Below, piece after piece: positions 1-7,871 of a stretch of DNA of 19,300 nucleotides; the stretch's first letter is position 1; each line of letters opens with the position of its first letter. The stretch is taken from contig NW_025955595.1 of assembly GCF_022376445.1 (NCBI RefSeq), forward strand, positions 1 through 19,300, in the 5' to 3' direction. This DNA comes from Fomitopsis serialis. Lineage: Eukaryota; Basidiomycota; Agaricomycetes; Polyporales; Fomitopsidaceae. The notes beneath the pieces were generated by a model. That model was not told the origin of the DNA, did no database searches, and worked only from the letters and a program-made list of their open reading frames with translations. A program made the translations under genes and the position numbers.

Positions 1-1766
1 AGATCCTCCTACTAGGGCGGCAGTTCCTCAACGAAACGGCGACCGCCAGAGCTCCGGCCGTGATCAAGCCCGAAGAGCTCCAGGGTCTGAAGGATATGGG
101 CATGGGCGCGCGATTACGATTGCAAGCGCAGGTGACGAAACGAGACCTTCTCGTTTACCCGGGGTCGCTGCAAGCACAGATGATCATGCGCGCCGCACCG
201 GCAGAGGAGCCTCGGCGGAAGGTGTACATGGCGGCCAACGCCAGTTCACCGGAGCAAGTAGAGGTTCTGGAGAAGCTGCTGCGAGCGCGCGGGGAGCTGG
301 CCCGACTAGTGGGGAAGAGCAGTTTCGCGCATATGACATTAGGCGATAAGATGGCGAAGTCACCGGGTGCGTATTGACAGTTGTGCATCTCGGCGATGAC
401 TGAACCTATTGCGTCTACTAGAGAACGTCCAACGATTCCTAGATGCGCTCTTAGACCACACCCGACCATACGCTAGAAGCGCACTACGCACGCTCAGTGT
501 GCGGAAGCAAGCGCACCTTCATACACCACCATACCCTACCATCCAAGCCTGGGACAGAGATTACTACTGTCCCCCAGAACCTCCCGCACCCCCTGTCGCG
601 CTACCTCCACTTACTCTCGGCACTGTCTTCATGGGTCTCTCGAGACTATTCCAGAACCTCTACGGGATATCTCTACGACTAGCGGACGTCACTCCTGGAG
701 AAGTATGGCATAGCGACGTCCGGAAACTAGAGGTGGTAGACGAGGACTCCGGTGTGCTCGGGTGGATCTACGCCGACCTCTTCGCGCGGAAAGGCAAGCC
801 CAGCGGCGCCGCACATTATACTGTGCGATGTTCGCGCCGCGTGGACGATGACGACGTTGAGGGCGACCTCGTCTATGCTAACGAGTACGACAAGGCCGCC
901 ATGCAGACGTCTCGCGTCTTCGAGGCCGCTCACAGGCGGCAGTTCTCCGGACAGGAGGGCACGTTCCAGTTGCCGGTAGTCGTGCTGCTCTGCGAGTTCG
1001 CGAGACCAACCGTCGGACGCGGGCCCACCGTGCTAGAATGGCACGAAGTCATGACCCTCTTCCACGAAATGGGACACGCGATGCATTGTACGTCGACAGC
1101 TTTTGTACATACATGCATTACTCATAACTTACTGTAGCTATGATCGGCCGCACCGAGTACCAGAATGTATCCGGTACCCGCTGCGCTACCGACTTCGTCG
1201 AGCTCCCGTCCATCCTCATGGAGCACTTCCTCAACTCCCCCGCCGTCCTCTCCCTCTTCGACCCTAACGGTTCCCTTGACATCCGCCAGACCGGGAACCA
1301 CCACGAAGATCCCTGCCGCTCCATCGACACTCACACCCAGATCATGTTAGCTTCGCTTGACCAGATCTATCACTCACCTACAGTGCTGGATTCGCGATTC
1401 AACTCGACGGCTGCGCTGGCGAAGCTGTATGAGACGCGTGGGCTTATTCCATACGTACCGGGAACGTCGTGGCAGACTCAGTTTGGCCACCTGTTTGGGT
1501 ACGGGGCGACGTACTATTCCTATCTCTTTGACCGCGCCATAGCCTCAAGAGTGTGGCGGAAGCTCTTTTCACATGACCCCCTGAACAGGGAGACCGGGGA
1601 GAGGTACAAGCGGGAAATCTTACGCCACGGTGGTGGGAAGGATCCGTGGGCAATGGTGAGCACACTACTGGATGCGCCTAGATTGCGGAGTGGGGATGCG
1701 GAGGCAATGGAAGAAGTAGGTATGTGGAGGATAGAGGATGATGTATCAGTACCTGGACGGCATTAA
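1..1766 (+). CDS. MIP (OCT1): Mitochondrial intermediate peptidase (M3 zinc metallopeptidase), 5' partial
   Basis: The product is a metallopeptidase of family M3 that removes an N-terminal octapeptide from proteins imported into the mitochondrial matrix. The reading frame is open from base 3, so the start and roughly 200 or more residues lie outside the window; about 552 residues are seen. Exons are 1-366, 422-1087 and 1138-1766, with introns of 55 and 50 bp. The zinc site HEMGHAMH is split from the rest by the second intron. The third ligand is the Glu of DFVE, 29 residues after the first His, which is the M3 spacing. The protein ends in [11 protein letters not shown] and a TAA. MIP is the standard flanking gene of the agaricomycete HD mating-type locus, and it is tail-to-tail with HD2 here. 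OCT1 is the yeast name. Confidence 0.95.
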
Positions 1767-2113
1767 GAGCCATCACCCTGACGGACACCAGTCAACTTCA
1801 TTGGTGCGACCTTCAGGCTTGAAGCTTGAGGCCTTGGGGACTCCGCATATTGAGCTCCTTCGTATTTGGTTTGGCTTCAGCGGACTACGGCACGGCAGTA
1901 GAGCACAAACAGGGACCTTTACGAAGCAGCTCAGGCTTCGACGGCGCGGGCAATATATTACTAATAAAAATAGGGCTAGGAGGTGGAACAAGGACGGGAT
2001 ACGGCGTCCAAAACCCAGCAGAGATAGAGAAAGCTATGGCTACACATTCGGGATTGGGTATAGGGCAGAGCGATACCAGACAGCGGACGACAGCACGAAT
2101 AGAGATGACGCAA
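1767..2113. other. Intergenic region between convergent MIP and HD2 genes
   Basis: These 347 bp separate the stop codons of MIP (+) and HD2 (-), so they hold both 3' ends. An AATAAA at 1963-1968 on the + strand, about 200 bases after the MIP stop, is a possible polyadenylation signal. An open frame runs through part of the stretch (1738-2151, +), but it overlaps the ends of both real genes and shows no domain, so I do not call it a gene. Confidence 0.5.
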
Positions 2114-4292
2114 CTAGAAGATCAGCGCAGAAGTGTCGAGAGGCAATGTGAAATCGACAGATGCCAGAGGAGCCTTGTGCTTGAACAGGGGATCCGCGGA
2201 TAGGTTGGGAATCAGTGCCGCACCAGAGAACGAGACGGAGTAGTCCATGTAGCCGTCATCAAGTCCATTCATCGCCATACTGTCCCAATTATTTTGATCA
2301 GAGTACAGGCCGAATGAGGGATCCTCCGATACAAGGATGTCGGGCATAGATGTCGGGAGCAATGGGGGCGTCAGCAGTATGTCCCAATCAGAGGACGAGC
2401 TCGACGCCGAAGAGACGGAGCGAATCGAGGACAAGGACGACATACGCGACAGCGTAGCCATGGGGCCTGGAGATGGGCTGCGCGATGGGGTGCTAGGTTC
2501 GGGAGAGGACGTAGATGGACTGGGAGAGGGGGCAAACGAAGTCGACGAGGAGACTGACCAATCGAGGGACGGTGTTGGGGAACCTGCAGGGCGAAAGCGG
2601 CTCAGGGTCTTCGGAGTACGTTTCGGCAATGCGATGGCTCTACGGCCAGACGACCTCCTCTTCGCGTACGGTTGACCGAACGGCTCGGTACTCAACGGGC
2701 GACGGATGTCGGTTTCATTCGCCAGCCCGTCGTGTCTCGGTTCAGCTGAAAGAATGGCAGGAGAGTGCATGCTATGGGGGAACAGGGATTCAAGCTCGTG
2801 TGCCGAAGACTCAAGTACACCCCGAGCCCTGGAGACCCTGGAAGCTTTCGCTTTGTTCGACGCGCGCCTTCCCGCGACCCTTGCGTGATCCGGTGATGCC
2901 TCCATTTTCAACGTAGCCGGCAAGGCTGTCGAACTCGACGTTGCACGCGGAGAATATCGTTGACTGCAACGACGGACAGGCTCGACCGATATGTCGGGTT
3001 GTGAACATGTGCCCGTGCGTAGGAGGGCTGGTAGAGGAGCAGATGGCGGAAGAACCGTGAAGCCTACTGTCGAAGCGGAGCCTGTCTTGAGTCGATGCGT
3101 TGGCGGGGCATGTTCGAACACCATGCCCTCCTCGCGAAGGGTGAGCTGCTCGAGGAGAGCCAATACTTCTTCGGAGGAGTCACTGCAGGCGAGCTCTTTA
3201 CGTGATGGTGTCGGCAATCGGAACCAAGGGGTTGCGAGCTTGCGCGAGTCTCGTGCAATAGGGAAGGGGTCGTATGAGCATAATGGGGGATAACAGACTG
3301 GGAACGCATGTTGCGGTCGCTCGGACTTGAACGGTCCAAACGAAGGTATGGCACCCGCGTGCATGTCTTCCTACAGAGATATCTTAGCTCTGGTAGCTCG
3401 ACCAAGACAAGCATCATACCTCAGCGCCATGCATGTGGGCGTCAATGGCATCTACCACGTACTTGTCTAAAATTCTCACTAGAGAAGCAGCTAGATCGGG
3501 GGGCAGCGATACGCTTCCTTGACTGGCTTCGATATGGCTCGACATTGGTGTGGCCTTCTTGGATCGACTGCGTCTATTTTGAAACTATTCATGTTGGGTA
3601 TAATACCAAAAGATAGGCAATGACGTACTCACCCAAATGTTGATTTGCTTGTACTCCATATCGGTTTGTTTTGCAAGCTGCTGCTTTTCAGCCCGCGTAG
3701 GGCGAGGATTGCACTGAAATACTCGTTCTAGAATCGGTACAGCAGCCTAGATATAAGAGATCAAGTCAGCAAGGCAATGACGAGCATACAATTACAATTA
3801 CCTGTTTGAAAGGAGGCTTAGATGGAGGCGTTGGTGACTGTCTCCGAGAAGCCGTAATGTGCTGAATACGTGACGACACCATGTCCATGATGGCACTCCG
3901 CCAGCTCTCCAGCACCTTTAAGTATCGAGATGCCATGACGGACGTAAACATAGAGGCTAGGTGCTTGGAAGTAGCGCGTCCAGTGGGGTCAACCCGTGCT
4001 GAGCTTTGCAGCGCACGGTTACACTGTGTTTCAGTATGACTCTTGAGTTGCATGGCCGTTCGGTGGTAGGCGCGAGAGATCTTCTCAGCGAGTTTTGGTG
4101 GGAGACCCTGTGCAGCGAGGTCATTGCTGATGGAAGTCGGCGAGGGAAAGGCATCTGGGGAGGGCGTATGGGGGTAGCCGTAGTTACGAGGTTCGACGGG
4201 CTCGACTGCAGAGAAGTCGTAGTCTTGCTAGCAAGTGCCCGCGCACGCGACGCTATGCGCTGCAGAGCAGTAATTTCAGCACCGAGATGCAT
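2114..4292 (-). CDS. HD2: HD2-type homeodomain mating-type transcription factor
   Basis: This is the HD2 half of the A/HD mating-type heterodimer, a nuclear transcription factor that acts only when paired with an HD1 partner from another allele. Exons 4205-3802, 3746-3633, 3584-3420 and 3370-2114 join in one frame through 48-55 bp introns. The homeodomain lies near residues 143-200: an ERVFQCNPRPT helix-1 region, AEKQQLAKQTDM in helix 2, and INIWFQNRR in the recognition helix, with an intron between W and F. The 418-residue tail is rich in Ser and Pro and has a basic nuclear-import candidate (KRRSSGRR followed by PKRTPK). Total length is about 660 residues. The first exon is uncertain: ATG at 4292 is the best start, but the first splice (4246-4206 or 4282-4224) is ambiguous. 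It faces away from the HD1 gene, the usual divergent arrangement. Confidence 0.93.
3575..3820 (-). other. Homeodomain-coding segment of HD2
   Basis: Three exons together encode the HD2 homeodomain, from the PPFKQ preceding helix 1 to the basic SRSKK after helix 3. The recognition helix carries the typical W-F-x-N-x-R arrangement as WFQNRR. No three-residue loop extension is seen, which fits HD2 (typical) rather than HD1 (TALE-like) homeodomains. Introns 3801-3747 and 3632-3585 interrupt it. Confidence 0.9.
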
Positions 4293-4421
4293 GACAGGAT
4301 AGATCAAGAGGCGAAAGAGGTACGAGCTATCACCTATCGCTCTGGTCGCGAGAGTACTACGTCGGAGTCTCAATCGACCATGGCCAAATAATTGGGCGTC
4401 ACCGGCGCTACAACAACTGCC

Positions 4422-4428
4422 ATTTATA
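4422..4428 (-). promoter_or_regulatory. TATA-like box of HD2
   Basis: TATAAAT on the minus strand, about 130 bp above the proposed HD2 start at 4292. The assignment rests only on motif and distance. Confidence 0.4.
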
Positions 4429-4795
4429 TCGAACCATAGGAACCGTGACGTGATATTGATTGCCTTATACAGGGGACAGTGCTGCTAGTGTCACTGTCTT
4501 GTGGTTGTGCTCTCTCAATGGACGCCGTCTGCTAATCTCGGCGTCGCAACGACGTGGCGCTGGAGAAGCTGCCGGAAATTGGTAGCCATAGCATCAAACA
4601 TGCGTTTTAATCACAGTAAATACGTGGTACAAGTAAATGTATAAGTAGACGTGGCATCCAGTGTGGCACAAACCAGATCAGGAAGCCCCTATCCGGATAA
4701 GTATAGTAGCGGAGAGATCTGGTTTGCGAACAATGGCATGATCTGTGGACAATGAGCACGATCCATGGCATTCCATCAGGCGTATTGGATTGTAC

Positions 4796-4802
4796 TATAT
4801 AA
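4796..4802 (+). promoter_or_regulatory. TATA-like box of HD1
   Basis: TATATAA on the plus strand, about 147 bp before the HD1 start codon at 4949. The distance suits a leader of about 100 bases. Confidence 0.45.
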
Positions 4803-4948
4803 TGATACTTACAGCCTGCTTACAGCGACGAGCCAAATATTTGGACACACGTCGTGCGAAAAGTCACAGACGCCGGGTTCCAGGTTACATATCATGTACA
4901 CGGGGTTTGTGTGGTACCTCAACATTGCTCGCCCTCTAGTCGTCTACT

Positions 4949-6880
4949 ATGATCTCCATCCGCGACCGCCTGCTAAAAACGGAGGATGACTTTCTCTCAG
5001 CTGTTGTAGACGGCGACTCTGCCATCGAAACTTTCTCTTTACGATGGACCACTCTTCGTGAAGACATCACCGCTGCAGTCGCGCAGACCTCCTTAGACGA
5101 GGATACGTTGTGCCTGGTCCACGACGTGTTCTCGAGGATGGAGCTGCTCGCTTCCTCTTTCTGCGATATATTCGTTGCTTCCGAGGACATTCATGCAAGC
5201 ATGGACTCCGAACTCGCCGACGTCTTCGCCCATCTAACTCTAAGCGATGTCGAGACCAAGAACAGCGTTACAGCGCATGTCGAGGACTTCGCGCCACCGA
5301 TGTACGGCGACGTTGAGTCGTTCGACGCTGACTTGTACTTTGACATCGGTATGTTACTTAGACTCTGCTGAGTCATTCCAGCCCGTTCATTTCCTCTCAT
5401 CGCAGAAGATTTTTTGCCGAGCTCCCCAGAACCTTCTCTCGTCTCCGACTATTCGTCTTCAGACTGTAGTGACGACGATGACTTGCCGAGCCCTGTCATT
5501 GGCAAACGCGGCACTGAAGGCCGTGGCGAAGAGTGCTGCAAGCGGCATATGCGGAAGCGACCTCGGTAAGACAGGATGCCCATCTTATGGCACTATGCTC
5601 ACGGCAGTCCCTAGATCATCGTACCGCTCACCGGAGGATACACCGGACGTCTCTCCTACTTCTTGGCTTTGGGATGAGCCCGACGAGCATTGCGTGTCCC
5701 AAGACTCTGCTCCTCACGAAGCCATCTCTACCGTCCGCACGATCAGGCCCCTGCCGCCACGCAAGAATTTTGTGACTTCCGATGGCGTTATCGCGCGGCC
5801 ATTGGCCCTGCAGCGTAAGCGTCGTCTATCTGATGCTGAAGTTCAACCCCTTCCAAAGCGACCTCGTGGCTGTGGCGCTGTGGCCAGAGGCCAGACCGTG
5901 TCAAATCCTCTACCGAGAAGAGGCAACGAGCTGGAGGAGCAGACGCACAACATCGATGATTGGTTCACGACATTTGCCGTCGTCGAACCTGCCACATTTG
6001 AACCACCGGAGCGCAGAGCGTCGATGGTCATCGAAGTATTCACTGGTTTCCGCGGCTCTACTACAAGAGTGTATAACAAGCCGGTGACCTCTCAATCCGC
6101 GGGTGCGTTTGATATCTTTACGACTGCTGATAACTCACTCACCCTTTGTCTATGCCGATCACAGCGGTCGATTCTTCTTCAACCGAGTGCTCGCAACAGT
6201 CGGCCATTTCTGCAATCACCCCCCGTGCTTCTATTAGCATGGCCTGTGGTGCTGATGGCGCTGTGTCCTCAACTTCGACGAATGCGGTCGATGTAGAACC
6301 GTCCCACACGCAAGAAGAGGCTATCAGTGCCCATCCCTCGCAGGATCCAACGCCACTTTCTGCGACTCCGTCGACAACGTCGTTCTTGCTGGATGGTCCT
6401 GTACCTCCAAAGCTGGAGATGTGCGATTCTCCAGTGACTGCGGCAGTCTCGCTCACGTCGGATGTGTCGGACTTGGCTCGATCCCTCTCAGGTATCTCAC
6501 ATGAGATCGTACATCGTCCCGACGAGCTTTCAAGCAACTCTGTCATATCCCAATCTGTGGCCCCTGTGTCACGCGACCGATCTCCTACCCCTCCTCCTTC
6601 GTTTGAGAGTGCGACGACCTCTCCTGCTTGTGATCCTCCTGGCTATTCTGTGCTTGATCTATTTCCACCAACGGGCTCTCTCACACCTCCACCACCATAC
6701 CGCCACTCACCTGAAAAAGAGCTTCCTTTGATCCTGCCGATCAATGACAAGCCACTAGACGCGGGCGCCCTCCTTGCCGAGTTGCTCCCTCTCGTCCTCA
6801 GTGGGACGGTGCGCGAATACCCAGAGGCATCTCCACAGCATGTACAGGTTCCATGGGCGGGCCTTGCGATTTCCGTTTGA
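4949..6880 (+). CDS. HD1: HD1-type mating-type protein lacking a recognisable homeodomain
   Basis: Exons 4949-5348, 5406-5565, 5615-6102 and 6165-6880 join in frame (phases 1, 2, 1; introns 57, 49 and 62 bp) into 587 residues. An in-frame TAG at 4937 makes 4949 the first possible ATG. Residues 1 to about 115 look like the alpha-helical HD1 dimerisation region (IRDRLLKTEDDFLSAV, then a Trp-containing helix and Leu-rich helices). HD1 proteins normally follow this with a TALE-like homeodomain. Here an acidic Ser/Asp stretch (SDYSSSDCSDDDDLPSP) and the basic run KRHMRKRPR occupy that place, and I see no WFxNxR helix in any frame. A bipartite basic signal (RKRR...PKRPR, residues about 254-272) and a Ser/Pro-rich tail with PPPPY-type motifs follow. 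Position, divergent orientation and the N-terminus identify it as HD1; its activity without a homeodomain is inference. Confidence 0.85.
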
Positions 6881-7366
6881 GTAAGTATCAAGGTCTGTTT
6901 CGTCTTCTGTCGGCGTTCTGACAAAATCGCACGCAGGCCTTTGGCTCTTACCCGGACTGCGTATCCTTATACTATGTATCACTGGCTTCGGTATACCCCT
7001 CTGTTTTCTCACTAGCATAGCGTCCTGTAATCACTGTGCTGCGCACTTGCAGCGTGATACCACTATTGGCGCTGTCTTGGGGAAAGATGCAACTGTCCAC
7101 CGTGCTCGTTTTGTCTGAATGCGACTCAGAGTTTCGAACAAGACGGTCCAGCTAAAGCATTGCGATCGCGATCGTTGTGGTGGCGAGTGTGGTCGCTGGC
7201 GGCTGAACGAATTGCCCAGTGGCATCTAAGCCACTCGGCGCCGCCATTGGCCATGCCGAACACAGCCAAGCCATAGCCGAGGAAGGGCGCGTGCAAAACT
7301 TGAGATTAATGTCAGATTGATCAACGAGTGGCATGCTGTGGTGAGCAAATCGAAACAAACAGACTC
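6881..7366. other. HD1 3' flank, no gene seen
   Basis: No coding region is supported here. A strong splice-donor consensus (GTAAGT) starts directly after the HD1 TGA, and an acceptor CGCACGCAG ends at 6937. This makes a plausible 57 bp intron in the 3' untranslated region. The rest is unremarkable AT/GC-mixed sequence leading to the foldback element. Confidence 0.5.
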
Positions 7367-7368
7367 TA

Positions 7369-7447
7369 CAGGGTCTTGCATATTTTTTTGACGGTCGCCT
7401 CGCGCGAATTCTTGTTTGTTCCGACCAAAGTCAGCCATATCCGGTAG
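7369..7447 (+). repeat. Left terminal inverted repeat of the MITE
   Basis: This 79-base arm begins CAGGGTCTTGCATA, contains a run of seven T and a GC-rich block (GGTCGCCTCGCGCGAA). It pairs with 7495-7573. Confidence 0.85.
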
Positions 7448-7494
7448 GTGTTGAGCCCAAGCCGCTCCACACGTGACATGCCTGACCGTGCTAC

Positions 7495-7573
7495 CTGCCG
7501 GATTTGGGTGCCTTTGGTTGGAACAAACAAAGATTCGCGCGAGGCGACCGTCAAAAAAATATGCAAGACCCTG
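7495..7573 (-). repeat. Right terminal inverted repeat of the MITE
   Basis: This is the inverted partner of 7369-7447. The seven mismatches lie in the inner half of the arm. Confidence 0.85.
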
Positions 7574-7575
7574 TA

Positions 7576-7871
7576 ACTGAGGTACTTCGCGTGGCGTGTC
7601 GGTGGCGGGGGCTTTGAAGGGAACCTAGAACCTGCCTAAAAGGGGAAATGTCGTTACTCATCCCTCATGACTACAGTCGACGGCTGCAGCTGCCGCGGGG
7701 GGTTCGGTGCCCCTGGAGCGTTGGCGGGCCTACGGATGTGCTCGGCATTGTCACTTCGGATGCGCGAGGTACTCATAGTGCATGGGTCTCCATCCGACCC
7801 ACCCGGATGTGACCAACTATATAACCAGGGGTCCTGCACGCACCTATGCCCGCTGTACCTCCGCCTTACCC
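7576..7871. other. MFS gene promoter region
   Basis: These 296 bp lie between the MITE and the MFS start. Apart from the TATA-like box at 7818-7824 I see no distinct site. The MITE insertion is about 300 bp from the start codon and could lie within the upstream control region. Confidence 0.4.
7818..7824 (+). promoter_or_regulatory. TATA-like box of the MFS gene
   Basis: TATATAA lies 48 bases before the ATG at 7872. It also argues against the upstream in-frame start at 7782, which would place the box inside the coding region. Confidence 0.45.

Larger units (their letters stand above)
4293..4948. promoter_or_regulatory. Divergent HD2/HD1 promoter region
   Basis: These 656 bp separate the start codons of the divergent HD2 (-) and HD1 (+) genes and must hold both promoters. 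Each side has a TATA-like box, listed separately. An ATTGG at 4391-4395, which reads CCAAT on the HD2 strand, lies about 100 bp above the HD2 start inside a near-palindrome (4380-4397). I found no convincing copy of the HD1-HD2 operator described for other basidiomycetes. Confidence 0.7.
7367..7575. mobile_element. Foldback MITE of Tc1/mariner type (205 bp, TA target duplication)
   Basis: The element spans 7369-7573. Its left arm (7369-7447) and right arm (7495-7573) are 79-base inverted repeats that match at about 72 of 79 positions without gaps. Termini read CAGGGTCTTGC and its complement, and each is flanked by TA (7367-7368 and 7574-7575), the duplication made by Tc1/mariner-superfamily transposases. 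The 47-base centre has no open frame, so the element is non-autonomous and needs a transposase from elsewhere. The outermost 41 bases are identical between arms and differences cluster inward, which suggests fairly recent insertion or constraint on the ends. It sits between the HD1 gene and the MFS transporter. Confidence 0.85.

Noticed and set aside
1738..2151. 137-codon frame between MIP and HD2 as a small gene
   Set aside because: It overlaps the ends of both real genes, its composition is not protein-like and no domain is seen.
2337..2675. Acidic open frame opposite HD2
   Set aside because: It is the antisense shadow of the Ser/Pro-rich HD2 tail.
4293..4948. HD1-HD2 operator (GATG-spacer-ACA type) in the divergent promoter
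   Set aside because: Only partial matches were seen, for example GATG followed by CCA near 4590 on the minus strand. None has both halves at the right spacing.
5950..5970. IDDWF in the HD1 protein as a remnant homeodomain recognition helix
   Set aside because: The residues after WF (TTFAVVEPATFEPPE) lack the basic Asn/Arg face, and no helix 1 or 2 precedes it. Its position near residue 300 is also too far from the N-terminus.
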